DNA of 37,974 nt from Blautia glucerasea. GTDB taxonomy: Bacteria; Bacillota; Clostridia; Lachnospirales; Lachnospiraceae. A program made the position numbers and the translations under genes. The notes beneath the pieces are model-generated. The model saw only the letters and a program-made list of their open reading frames with translations. It searched no databases and was not told where the DNA came from. Positions 7,196-14,965 of the stretch are shown one piece after another; the first letter of the stretch is position 1; each line of letters starts with the position of its first letter. The stretch covers positions 1-37,974 of the forward strand of contig NZ_JAAITU010000040.1 in NCBI RefSeq assembly GCF_013304385.1, given 5' to 3'.

Positions 7196-8580
7196 ATGGC
7201 ATGTCAAGTGCAGGCGGTTTTCCGCCCATCTTATTCGCCTGTTTATTCGTTACTCTGGGAGGCGTCCTTCGTACATAATACTCAGTTCACCATACACCTG
7301 TGCCCAGTTGCGGATCGTACTGGTCCATTTCTTCGTAGCTTCAAATGTGGCAAGATACAGTGCCTTTAATAGAGCTGTATCGCTTGGAAATACGCTTCTC
7401 TGGCGATTCAGTTTCCGGTAGGTAGAATTCAGGGATTCAATAGCATTTGTAGTATAAATCACCGTTCTGACCGTCGTTGAAAATTTAAAGATCGGCGAGA
7501 TTGCGTCCCAATTATCCTTCCAGCGCTTCATGGAATTCGGATATTTCGGTGTCCATTTTTCTGTTACACGCTCTAAGGCTGCCAGAGCTTTCTTTTCATC
7601 TGTGGCCTGATAAATGGTTTTCAGATCCGTAGCGAAGGCTTTTCTGTCTTTATCCGGGACATATTTCAACGTGTTTCTTACCTGGTGTACAATACAGCGC
7701 TGGTATTCCGTCTTTGGAAAAGCTGCTGCGATCGCTTCTTTGATTCCGGTTAAACCATCGGCACAGATGATTAATACATCTTTGACACCACGATTTTTCA
7801 GTTCATTCATAACGGAAAGCCAGTATTTTGCGCTTTCGTTATCGCCAACACTGATGGTTAAAACTTCTTTTTTTCCTTCCGTGTTGATTCCCAGAGTCAC
7901 GTAAGCAGCAAGCTTTCGGATCACGCCATTATCCCTTACAGAATAATGGATTGCATCAATGTAGAGAATGGGATAGACCTCGTCCAGCGGCCGGTTCTGC
8001 CAGTCTTCGATCTGTGGCAGGATCTTATCAGTCACATCAGAAATAAAGCTTTCAGAAGTTTCAAAGCCATAAATATCTTCGATGGTTTCGGAAATCTGCC
8101 GGGTAGTCATTCCTTTGGCATACATGGAAATAATCTTCTGATCAATATCGGAAATATCTTTCTGACGTTTTTTCACAACCTGTGGTTCAAACGTTGATTT
8201 GCGATCCTGTGGCACTTCGATTTCCATCGAGCCATACCGGCTGTTGACCTGTTTCCGCTTATAACCATTGCGATAATCATCATTATCTGAGCGTTCGGAT
8301 TTTTCGTAACCAAGATGATCATCCATTTCAGCTTCCATCATTTCCTTAATGGTGCCGCCTAAAAGATCCTTGAGCGCATCCTGAATGTCTTCTGCAGATT
8401 GGATATCGTACTCTTCCAGGAGCTGATGGATGATGTTTCGTTTTCCTTCTGTCATTTGTACACGATGTACAGGTTTCTTTTGTCTTGCCATAATAAAAGG
8501 CCCTCCTAATGATATTTATTGTATCATAGAAGAACCTTATAAACATTATTTTACAGAAAAAGTTTCATACTCTCAAAAAA
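7196..8580 (-). mobile_element. IS256-family insertion sequence (approximate limits)
   Basis: The complete transposase gene plus short flanks. The left limit is set where the truncated small gene loses similarity, the right limit just before the toxin-module terminator remnant. I could not identify clean terminal inverted repeats or a target duplication by eye, so the ends may be off by tens of bases. A GGCGG-TTTT-CCGCC hairpin (7214-7227) near the left end would terminate transposase transcription. Confidence 0.7.
7250..8491 (-). CDS. IS256-family transposase, intact
   Basis: A 413-aa DDE transposase of the MULE-like IS256 family. The N-terminal DNA-binding half contains EMMEAEMDDHLGYEK and YRNGYKRK. 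The catalytic triad is visible in YIDAIHY (first D), ICADGLTGI (second D) and TTNAIESLNS (E), and the YQRCIVHQVRNTLKYV signature is present. Length is normal and no frameshift is seen, so it may be active. The ribosome binding site AGGAGGG precedes the ATG at 8491. The plus-strand frames in this interval are shadows. Confidence 0.95.
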   Translation of the reverse strand: MARQKKPVHRVQMTEGKRNIIHQLLEEYDIQSAEDIQDALKDLLGGTIKEMMEAEMDDHLGYEKSERSDNDDYRNGYKRKQVNSRYGSMEIEVPQDRKSTFEPQVVKKRQKDISDIDQKIISMYAKGMTTRQISETIEDIYGFETSESFISDVTDKILPQIEDWQNRPLDEVYPILYIDAIHYSVRDNGVIRKLAAYVTLGINTEGKKEVLTISVGDNESAKYWLSVMNELKNRGVKDVLIICADGLTGIKEAIAAAFPKTEYQRCIVHQVRNTLKYVPDKDRKAFATDLKTIYQATDEKKALAALERVTEKWTPKYPNSMKRWKDNWDAISPIFKFSTTVRTVIYTTNAIESLNSTYRKLNRQRSVFPSDTALLKALYLATFEATKKWTSTIRNWAQVYGELSIMYEGRLPE

Positions 8581-8597
8581 ATATTATTAAGATATCA

Positions 8598-8646
8598 AAG
8601 ATAACCACTTGGTTTCAGACCGGGCGGTTATTTTTGTGTTTTATTG
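8598..8646 (-). other. remnant of a second small-toxin module (last 5 codons plus terminator)
   Basis: On the minus strand AAT AAA ACA CAA AAA TAA (NKTQK-stop, 8628-8645) matches the end of the 32-aa peptide at 1623-1721. It is followed by a GATAACC...GGTTAT hairpin with the same TTTTTGTGT flank. Loop sequences differ between the two copies while the stem is kept. Upstream codons are replaced by IS66 remnant sequence at about 8646, and the antisense promoter side is replaced by the IS256 element. Confidence 0.6.
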
Positions 8647-9611
8647 TAGACTAATAACAATCAAAGCCATCGGTTTTCTTATCCAAATATCCAGGACACT
8701 CTGTCTCTCAAATATATTTGCTGGTTCTTTCAGCCACATCAAAACAAGCATGCTCATGCATTGGCAGAGATAATCGATACTTTCGAAACTTCTGAATGTC
8801 ACAGCCTGCGCCTGTTTCCGCTTATAGTTTTTCAAAAGTCTTTCGGCTTCATTATTAGTGGCAGGTACTCGGGAATCATGCAGGAACAGTAGATGATTCT
8901 GCATATATTTCTCCATTCTCAGGAATAAATTATACCCATCCCTGTAATAATTGTTTGCCGGAACATTTACGTATTCCGTCCTGGCTGTTTCCAGTATCTC
9001 ACGGTATCTTTTTTTGAATTCAGATACCTTTACCGGATCCGGCTCCTGAAATGGTTGGCATTCGTTTCGGAAATGGATCATCTCCTGTACTAGTGAACGC
9101 ATCTCTTTGTTCTAGGTGCGGTCTGGTTCATTATCCATGCTGTCTTTCAGGTAACGCAGCACATGGGCAAGGCATTCCTGGTGATCCTCTCCATAATTAT
9201 AAAAGGTAATATCATGGCCATGGATCCCCTGGTACGAAAGCTGCCATCATAATTCACATCATCAATAATGCCATCTGGAAATGCAGCGTGTATGCGTTCC
9301 CCTGTCTGACTGTTATAATAAACATCAGCATGGTATTCTTTTACATCCAGTACCATTCGGATACTTACCAGTTGTTTTGTGATTGTTCTTGCCGTCTTTT
9401 TAAAAGTACAGTCTTCAAACACTTCTTTTGGTGGCGGAAGAAGGATTACCGGCTGTGTAGGCTCCTGCTTTTTCCGCCGGATGGCTTTTGAAGAAGGAAT
9501 AGATGAATTTTCATAATCACGGTTGATCTGTGCATGAACACAGGGGAAAACAATCCCGTGGATGATGTGGGATTGTTTTAGGAAATTTGCTATGAAGAAA
9601 AGATTAAGCAA
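8646..9611 (-). pseudogene. degenerate IS66-family transposase
   Basis: Two minus-strand pieces belong to one IS66 transposase. The N-proximal piece (INRDYENSSIPSSKAIRRKK, then KKQEPTQPVILLPPP and VLDVKEYHADVYYNSQTGERIHAAFPDG) ends near 9240. The C-terminal piece contains VPATNNEAERLLKNYKRKQAQAV and SIDYLCQCMSMLVLMWLK. Much of the catalytic core is deleted near 9230-9240. The frame then shifts and reads IHGHDITFYNYGEDHQECLAHVLRYLK. A TGG-to-TAG change at about 9113-9115 interrupts ...DNEPDRT/NKEMRSL. The N-terminal start and both IS ends are gone. It is clearly non-functional. Confidence 0.88.
9547..9579. terminator. 11-bp stem hairpin beside the IS66 remnant
   Basis: Perfect arms AAAACAATCCC and GGGATTGTTTT enclose an 11-base loop. 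It could act as a terminator in either direction, shielding the MerR gene from the IS side, or be part of an old element end. Confidence 0.4.
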
Positions 9612-9683
9612 TATAGATTTATAATTCGCGAAAAATACAAGGCCTTTTATGTAACCAAAGTGTACATGTTCCGAAAAAATGTA

Positions 9684-9714
9684 TTGCTGTCACGTCAACG
9701 TGATAGAGTATGTT
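9684..9714 (+). promoter_or_regulatory. MerR-type promoter with 19-bp spacer and central palindrome
   Basis: TTGCTG and TATGTT are separated by 19 bp, 2 bp longer than optimal. The spacer contains the perfect palindrome TCACGT-CA-ACGTGA (9690-9703). An overlong spacer with a dyad between -35 and -10 is the hallmark of promoters twisted open by MerR activators. The MerR gene starts 28 bp downstream, so autoregulation is likely. Confidence 0.6.
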
Positions 9715-9741
9715 TTTGATGCGGAGAAAGGAAAGGCCGTA

Positions 9742-10533
9742 ATGAAAAAAGTAAGTGAAGTAAGCAGACTGGCTGGCGTAAGCAGGAGAACACTTCAGTA
9801 TTATGACAATGAGGGAGTGATTAAAGTGAAAAGAACGAAAAATAATTATCGTATGTATGATCAGATGGCATTAAGGAAATTATGGGAACTTATGATGTAT
9901 AAAGAAATGGGATGGGATTTAAAGTGTATCAAACAGATTTTACGAATGACCGAAGATAAGCGAGATAAGTGGATGTACTTAAAAATTCGGAAAAATAGAA
10001 ATGAGATTTTAAAATTACAGCAACAAAACGAATTTATTATGTGGATAGCTGAAAATGGCATGCCGCCAATGCCAGAAGAAAGCAATGATAAAACTTATTT
10101 GGAGCAGATTAGTTTATTGAAAAATCGTGTTAGCTCAAGAAGAAATGAAAATTATAATTATATAAGCGATATAGATCAATTGAGAAAAAGGCTTGATGAA
10201 GCATATCAGCAGCTTCAGTTAGGGCAACTTCGATATGCAATATATGATACGGAACAGGTAATGAAGGAGGCGATGAAAATGCTAATTAAATGGGGCAATG
10301 GTGAGGAATGGGATGAAGACAATTTGATGACAAATATAAAAATATGCGAAAGGAGAAAGGAATTTGGAATGGAGTCTGGAATGATTCAGAAACTTAACAA
10401 GGTAAGATGTATATGTGAATATGCCAAAGAAATTTTTGAGGCAGATAAGTTGTTGGATTATGATAAGGTACGGTTTGCAATTATGCAGACAAAAGATCTA
10501 CTGAATTATATTGAAAAGAAAATAACAGTATAA
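9742..10533 (+). CDS. MerR-family transcriptional regulator
   Basis: A 263-aa protein. Residues 1-75 are a MerR winged helix: VSEVSRLAGVSRRTLQYYDNEGVIK, then the wing with YRMYDQ. A long coiled-coil dimerization helix follows (about 80-115), with an extra C-terminal helical region of about 140 residues of unknown ligand specificity. No cysteine pattern of metal-sensing MerRs is visible. The ATG at 9742 follows AAAGGAAAGG. An upstream in-frame ATG at 9679 would place translation through the promoter and is rejected. No obvious target gene follows on the same strand within 500 bp, so its own promoter may be its main local target. Confidence 0.85.
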   Translation: MKKVSEVSRLAGVSRRTLQYYDNEGVIKVKRTKNNYRMYDQMALRKLWELMMYKEMGWDLKCIKQILRMTEDKRDKWMYLKIRKNRNEILKLQQQNEFIMWIAENGMPPMPEESNDKTYLEQISLLKNRVSSRRNENYNYISDIDQLRKRLDEAYQQLQLGQLRYAIYDTEQVMKEAMKMLIKWGNGEEWDEDNLMTNIKICERRKEFGMESGMIQKLNKVRCICEYAKEIFEADKLLDYDKVRFAIMQTKDLLNYIEKKITV

Positions 10534-10564
10534 AAATATCGGAGCGTGCAGATAAGATAATAAA

Positions 10565-10608
10565 GAAAAAACACAGTTAAGCAGATTCGACAGGCTGCTT
10601 AACTGTGT
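10565..10608 (-). terminator. intrinsic terminator of the XRE gene
   Basis: A perfect 14-bp stem (ACACAGTTAAGCAG and CTGCTTAACTGTGT, 10571-10608) with a 10-base loop is followed on the minus strand by TTTTTTCTTTATT. On the plus strand there is no T run, so it chiefly serves the minus-strand XRE gene, though it also ends the MerR region. Confidence 0.8.
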
Positions 10609-10627
10609 ACATGATGATAAAAAATTA

Positions 10628-10894
10628 TTAAATAATAGGATGGAAATCAAATAATGTATTTACATCGCAATTCAGTATCTGACAGCAGGCCAACAGAAAA
10701 GACACAGTAGGATTTTGGGTACCTTTCTCAATACGGTTATAAGAATAGATGGAGATATCTAAGCCATATATTTGAAGTCTGGCAACCATGTCAGTCTGCT
10801 TGATTTTCATTGCCTTGCGCAGTACAGATATATTTTTTCCAATGTTAATATCTTTTACTTGAATAATTCGATCAATACTTTCTGCATTTTTCAT
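10628..10894 (-). CDS. small XRE-family repressor
   Basis: An 88-aa Cro/CI-type helix-turn-helix protein with nothing beyond the DNA-binding domain: NISVLRKAMKIKQTDMVARL (helices 1-2), DISIYSYNRIEKGTQNPTVSFLL (recognition region) and a short hydrophobic end. GAGGTG lies 5 bp before the ATG. It is divergent from the TM2-SPFH operon, with a palindrome overlapping the operon promoter, so it is a plausible local repressor of that operon. This role is inferred. Confidence 0.8.
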   Translation of the reverse strand: MKNAESIDRIIQVKDINIGKNISVLRKAMKIKQTDMVARLQIYGLDISIYSYNRIEKGTQNPTVSFLLACCQILNCDVNTLFDFHPII

Positions 10895-10939
10895 AATTGC
10901 ACCTCTTTGAAATATTGTAGACAGGATTGATGAAAAATA

Positions 10940-10969
10940 ATTGCACGAGAATGCAATGAGTGATATTAT
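10940..10969 (+). promoter_or_regulatory. promoter with overlapping palindrome for the TM2-SPFH operon
   Basis: TTGCAC (10941-10946), a 17-bp spacer and TATTAT (10964-10969) form a good sigma-A promoter. The palindrome ATTGCA-N6-TGCAAT (10940-10957) covers the -35. Such a position suits repression by the divergent XRE protein. The leader to the first ATG is about 75 nt. Confidence 0.55.
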
Positions 10970-11050
10970 AAAATAAACTACGCAAAGTATCTTTTATTAA
11001 CAAATGTGCGTATGGTTTAACGGGATTTTAATTGGAAAGAAGGAATTGAC

Positions 11051-11389
11051 ATGGAGAAAAAATGCCCGGTATGTGGTGCTGCTATGGAGGAAGACATGTG
11101 CAGCTATTGTGGATACAGGGAGAAGGAGAACATACAGGAATCTGTTTGCTCTGAAAAATCACCAGAAAATGAAATAACATATGGAATCAGCCAGAAAAAT
11201 AAAACGACAGCATTGCTGCTATGCATATTCCTGGGAGGGCTTGGAGTACATAGGTTTTATGTTGGAAAAGCAGGAACTGGAGTTCTTTATTTATGTACTG
11301 GAGGGGTACTGGGTATAGGGTGGATTATAGATATTGTACGCATAGCGACAGGATCTTTCAGAGACGAATTTGATTTGCTTTTACAATAA
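11051..11389 (+). CDS. zinc-ribbon TM2-domain membrane protein
   Basis: A 112-aa protein. The N-terminal zinc ribbon has CPVC (C5, C8) and CSYC (C17, C20). A polar linker follows, then the TM2 domain: KTTALLLCIFLGGLGVHRFYVGK, a short loop and GIGWIIDIVR, two helices with the conserved GGxGxHRFY turn. AAAGAAGGAATTGAC lies before the ATG. It lies 12 bp upstream of the SPFH gene and is probably co-transcribed with it. TM2 proteins of bacteria have no settled function. The neighbourhood suggests a membrane assembly with the SPFH protein. Confidence 0.85.
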   Translation: MEKKCPVCGAAMEEDMCSYCGYREKENIQESVCSEKSPENEITYGISQKNKTTALLLCIFLGGLGVHRFYVGKAGTGVLYLCTGGVLGIGWIIDIVRIATGSFRDEFDLLLQ

Positions 11390-11401
11390 TAGGGGGAAAC
11401 T

Positions 11402-12454
11402 ATGGGATTTTGGGATACTATAAAAGATCAGTTTCTGGATGTGATCGAATATGAGGATGAAAGCAATAAGCTTTTGGTCATGAAATTCAATCGGGAAAGT
11501 GGAAATAATGAATTAAAGCAAGGATCGAAGGTGATTGTAAGGGAAAGTCAGTGCGCTGTATTCCTAAAAGGTGGTAAGCTGGCAGATATTCTTACACCAG
11601 GGACATATTCATTAAATACAGAGAATTTTCCGGTATTAACAAAATTGAAAGCCTTTCCTTATTTGTTTGTATCACCAGTGATCGCAGATGTGTATTTTGT
11701 TAGTACACGTCAGTTTATTGATAATAAATGGATCACAAAAACACCAATTTTGAAAAGAGATAAGGATTTTCAGGTTGCTCGAATTAGAGCCACTGGAAAG
11801 TTTGCATTCAAGATCAAAGATGTATCACTTTTTATGAAAGAAATATTTGGAACAAGAGGAATTGTGATGACCTTTGATATTATTGAATATTTGTCTTCAA
11901 TGGTAACAGAAATATTTGCAGATACAATTGGCAAGGCTGAGGTATCTGTTTTAGAATTAGCGGCAGACTATCGGAAATTAGCGTCTGATATGCAGGACAA
12001 GCTAAACGAGCAGATGAAAGAAACCGGAATTCTATTTAATAACGTAATTATTGAAAGCATTTCTCTTCCAGAAACGGTTGAAAAATTGATAGATGAACAA
12101 TCTGGAATTGGGATTACAAAAAATGATATGGACTCTTTTATGCAATATCAAACCGCCAGGGCTATGAGAGATGCAGTGAAACAGGAAGGAGGTCTGGCTG
12201 GATTGGGGGCAGGAGTTGCATTTGGCAATACGATAGTAAAAAATGTTCAAGATATGACAGGCCGAAACAGTGAGACAAAAAGCAGGGTAGATTTATTGCG
12301 AGAACTAAAAAGTCTGCTGGACGACAACATTCTGACCCAGGAAGAATTTGAAATAGAAAAAAAAACGTATTTTGAACGCAGATCGCGAAGCGACTGCGTT
12401 CATGAGCAAGTAGCGAAGCGGATTGCGAATGCCCGCTTTACTAATGAAAAGTAA
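11402..12454 (+). CDS. SPFH/SHOCT-domain protein (YdjI/virion-core-like) with an added C-terminal tail
   Basis: A 350-aa protein. The N terminus (MGFWDTIKDQFLDVIEYED) and body (residues about 20-230, with VFLKGGKLADILTPGTYSL and the FNNVIIESISLPE segment) match the SPFH family related to B. subtilis YdjI. A glycine-rich linker (GGLAGLGAGVAFG) leads to a SHOCT-like helix hairpin (about 290-323, LLRELKSLLDDNILTQEEFE). The last 27 residues are unlike the family and come from a double-hairpin sequence (12374-12438) read in frame, replacing the normal short end. SPFH proteins form membrane-associated rings or rafts. The related YdjI system works with membrane-stress proteins. The start follows AGGGGGAAACT. 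Confidence 0.85.
   Translation: MGFWDTIKDQFLDVIEYEDESNKLLVMKFNRESGNNELKQGSKVIVRESQCAVFLKGGKLADILTPGTYSLNTENFPVLTKLKAFPYLFVSPVIADVYFVSTRQFIDNKWITKTPILKRDKDFQVARIRATGKFAFKIKDVSLFMKEIFGTRGIVMTFDIIEYLSSMVTEIFADTIGKAEVSVLELAADYRKLASDMQDKLNEQMKETGILFNNVIIESISLPETVEKLIDEQSGIGITKNDMDSFMQYQTARAMRDAVKQEGGLAGLGAGVAFGNTIVKNVQDMTGRNSETKSRVDLLRELKSLLDDNILTQEEFEIEKKTYFERRSRSDCVHEQVAKRIANARFTNEK
12374..12438. repeat. double-hairpin, REP-like sequence read into the SPFH gene
   Basis: GAACGCAG...CTGCGTTC (12374-12401) and AAGCGG...CCGCTT (12416-12438) lie back to back and contain the repeated word GCGAAGCG at 12384 and 12413. GC content is higher than in the surrounding gene. The structure is that of a short intergenic palindromic repeat that has entered the 3' end of a coding region. 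Confidence 0.55.
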
Positions 12455-12486
12455 TAATTTTAAGTAATCAAAGGGAGGAACGGAAT

Positions 12487-13638
12487 ATGTCTAAGAAACA
12501 AAAAATGGTATTATGTAGGAATTGTAATACACCAATTCCCAAAAAGGCAAAGATTTGCCCATCATGCGGGGCACGGAATAAGAAACCCTTTTATAAGCAT
12601 TTTTGGTTTTTTGTATTAATTCTTGTGGTTGCAATCGGGGGATATACAAAATTAAATAACTTAAAAGAAGAGAAATTTGATTGGGAGGAAATACAGTTAT
12701 GTGATCAATTACCTAAACCAAAATCAAAAACAGGAGAGATCATCAGTAACAGTAGTGATGGCTTCAAACTGGAAGTGAATAAGGTTAAGGGAAGTGATTA
12801 CAAAAAATATATTGAACAATGTCAGGATATGGGTTATACAGTAGACATTAATACATCAGGAAATGATTTTACTGCATTTGATGAAAATGGATATGAAGTG
12901 GAGTTACATCTTTATGATGATACAATGCTAATAGAATTATCTGCACCAATCGAAATGGGAAATCTGAATTGGCCTAAGAGTGAAATTGCAGGTTTGATTC
13001 CAATGCCCGCATCGACTATTGGTAAGGTGACCAGAGATGATACAACAGGCTGCTATATTTATGTTGGCGAAACTTCCATTGATGATTTTGGTACTTATGA
13101 GGACCAATGCGCAGAAAAAGGATTTTCTGTTGATTATGAGAAGGGGGATAGATATTATACAGCAGATGATGCAGCTGGAAATAGTTTATCTCTGACTTAT
13201 GTGGGAAATAATGTAATGACCATTGAACTTAATAAAGCCAGCGAAACACATGCTACTGATACAACAGATCAGGTAACTTCAGCACCTGAGCAAGCGTCAG
13301 ATGTTACGATTGAAACTGAGCAAGAAACAGAAGCAGATAATTCGAATTCTCAGGATAGTGCAGAGCTGGTGGATGGAATGCATTCTGATTTTAAGCAGGC
13401 AATGGACAGCTATGAAGAATTTATGAACCAATATTGTGACTTTATGGATAAGTATGAAAAGTCCAATGGAGCAGATCCAACATTGGTAATTGAATATGCA
13501 GATTATGTAGCAAAGTATGCACAGGCAATGAAAGATTTTGAGGCATGGGAGAGTAAGAACTTAAATGCAACAGAAGCAGCATATTATCTGGATGTACAAA
13601 CACGCATTAATCAAAAACTGGCAAAATTTATTCAGTAA
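12487..13638 (+). CDS. zinc-ribbon, single-TM protein with DUF6591-like C-terminal domain
   Basis: A 383-aa protein. The N-terminal zinc ribbon has C10-C13 and C24-C27 (CPSCG). One TM helix lies at about 36-53, and the rest is predicted to be outside. Two related modules follow (about 75-165 and 170-255), each with YxxxCxxxGxxVDxxxxxxxFxAxDxxGxxxxL. A Thr/Ser/Glu-rich linker (255-300) precedes a helical domain (300-383) with SYEEFMNQYCDFMDKY and DYVAKYAQAMKDFEAW, which resembles DUF6591 as I remember it. GGGAGGAACGG lies upstream and the gene follows the SPFH gene by 32 bp, so it is probably the third operon member. Function unknown; the extracellular modules could bind a ligand. Confidence 0.78.
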   Translation: MSKKQKMVLCRNCNTPIPKKAKICPSCGARNKKPFYKHFWFFVLILVVAIGGYTKLNNLKEEKFDWEEIQLCDQLPKPKSKTGEIISNSSDGFKLEVNKVKGSDYKKYIEQCQDMGYTVDINTSGNDFTAFDENGYEVELHLYDDTMLIELSAPIEMGNLNWPKSEIAGLIPMPASTIGKVTRDDTTGCYIYVGETSIDDFGTYEDQCAEKGFSVDYEKGDRYYTADDAAGNSLSLTYVGNNVMTIELNKASETHATDTTDQVTSAPEQASDVTIETEQETEADNSNSQDSAELVDGMHSDFKQAMDSYEEFMNQYCDFMDKYEKSNGADPTLVIEYADYVAKYAQAMKDFEAWESKNLNATEAAYYLDVQTRINQKLAKFIQ

Positions 13639-13711
13639 AAATAGTATAGGTTTTATAAATTTCCTCCATATCAGCTTGGAAAATATGTTATACTCTATCA
13701 TAAGAAAGAGG

Positions 13712-13744
13712 AATGACTGTCCTAATATCATGGACAGCCATTTT
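13712..13744 (+). terminator. terminator after the zinc-ribbon gene
   Basis: AATGACTGTCC pairs with GGACAGCCATT, one bulged or mismatched pair, followed by TTTTC. It ends the TM2-SPFH operon about 75 bp after its last stop codon. Confidence 0.5.
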
Positions 13745-13780
13745 CTGTGACAGAATAAAGAAAGATGAGGATGAGGAGAT

Positions 13781-14812
13781 ATGAACCGATATACATATTA
13801 CATCATGGAGACAGCGAAGAGACTGCTGGCGATACCAAGCCCAAGTGGATTTACCCACATGGCAGCAGACTTTGTGAAGCAAGAGCTGGAAGAAATGGGA
13901 TATTCCCCGGAGCTTACCAATAAAGGCGCTGTCAGGGTGAATCTTGGAGGAAAAACAAAGGATAACAGCATTATGCTGGCAGCTCATATGGACACATTGG
14001 GAGCTATGGTTACAGAGATCAAAAGTAATGGAAGGCTGAAGCTGACTAATGTGGGAGGAATGAATGCGAATAATGCAGAAGCAGAGAACTGCAGAGTTTT
14101 TACAAGGAACGGAAGTCAATATGACGCAACATTTCAGCTGACGGACGCTTCTATCCATGTAAATGGTGAATACAGCGATACAAAGCGTACTTATGACACA
14201 ATGGAGGCCATTTTGGATGAACTGGTACATTCCAAAGAGGATGTGGAAAAGCTGGGTGTAATGCCAGGGGATTTTGTATGTTTTGATCCTAGAACCAAAG
14301 TGACAGACAGTGGATTTATCAAGAGTCGCTTCCTAGACGATAAATTCAGTACAGCTATCCTTTTGGGGTTCGCAAAATATTTGAAGGAAGAGAATGTATT
14401 GCCGGAAAGAACGGTATATCTGCTGATTACGTCTTATGAAGAAGTAGGACATGGCGGATGCGCTTCCATTCCAGAGGATGTTACAGAGATGATTTCTGTA
14501 GATATGGGCTGCGTGGGAGAAGGGCTTGGCTGTGATGAGACTATGGTTTCCATCTGCGCTAAGGATAGTGTAGGACCTTATGATTATCAGGTGGTTACTG
14601 GCCTTGTTAATGCCGCAAAAGCCCATCAGATCAATTTTGCTGTTGATGTGTACCCACATTATGGGTCTGATGTAGATGCGGCTTTAAAGGCCGGCTACGA
14701 TCTGAAACATGGCCTGATCGGACCGGGAGTATATGCGTCCCATGGATATGAGCGTTCCCACAGAAAAGGGGCTGAGAATACATTAAAGCTTCTTACCGCG
14801 TATTTATTGTAA
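13781..14812 (+). CDS. M42-family metallo-aminopeptidase
   Basis: A 343-aa cytosolic peptidase/endoglucanase-family (M42, PepA/FrvX-type) enzyme that trims N-terminal residues from peptides. Visible metal and catalytic features are AAHMDT (first His and Asp), FLDDK (bridging Asp), SYEEVGHGG (catalytic and metal Glu pair), SVDMGC (metal Asp) and ASHGYERSH (last His). Length is typical. The start follows GATGAGGAG. It stands alone, with terminators on both sides. The shadow frames on the minus strand are not genes. Confidence 0.92.
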   Translation: MNRYTYYIMETAKRLLAIPSPSGFTHMAADFVKQELEEMGYSPELTNKGAVRVNLGGKTKDNSIMLAAHMDTLGAMVTEIKSNGRLKLTNVGGMNANNAEAENCRVFTRNGSQYDATFQLTDASIHVNGEYSDTKRTYDTMEAILDELVHSKEDVEKLGVMPGDFVCFDPRTKVTDSGFIKSRFLDDKFSTAILLGFAKYLKEENVLPERTVYLLITSYEEVGHGGCASIPEDVTEMISVDMGCVGEGLGCDETMVSICAKDSVGPYDYQVVTGLVNAAKAHQINFAVDVYPHYGSDVDAALKAGYDLKHGLIGPGVYASHGYERSHRKGAENTLKLLTAYLL

Positions 14813-14868
14813 AAGGCTATAAACCAATATAAAGATGCTGGATCCCTGGCATCATATCAATAAAAAAG

Positions 14869-14930
14869 TCCCCGGAGTAGTTTTCTGGCCTGATATATCG
14901 CTGACCAGAAAGTTGCTTCCGGGGATTTTT
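14869..14930. terminator. bidirectional terminator between peptidase and uraA
   Basis: TCCCCGGA...TCCGGGGA with inner TTTTCTGG...CCAGAAA pairing is flanked by AAAAAAG and TTTTTA, so it serves both convergent genes. Confidence 0.85.
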
Positions 14931-14965
14931 ATAATATAATATTTATTTTATAATCTGATTCAGGA

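Noticed and set aside
7180..8570. Terminal inverted repeats of the IS256 element (TATGTCAAAACTT-like left end against TATGAAACTTTTT-like right end)
   Set aside because: The match needs gaps and the left candidate lies within codons that look like the truncated gene, so I did not assign the ends.
14333..14659. 108-aa minus-strand frame within the M42 peptidase
   Set aside because: Antisense shadow of a clearly conserved gene. No start signals.
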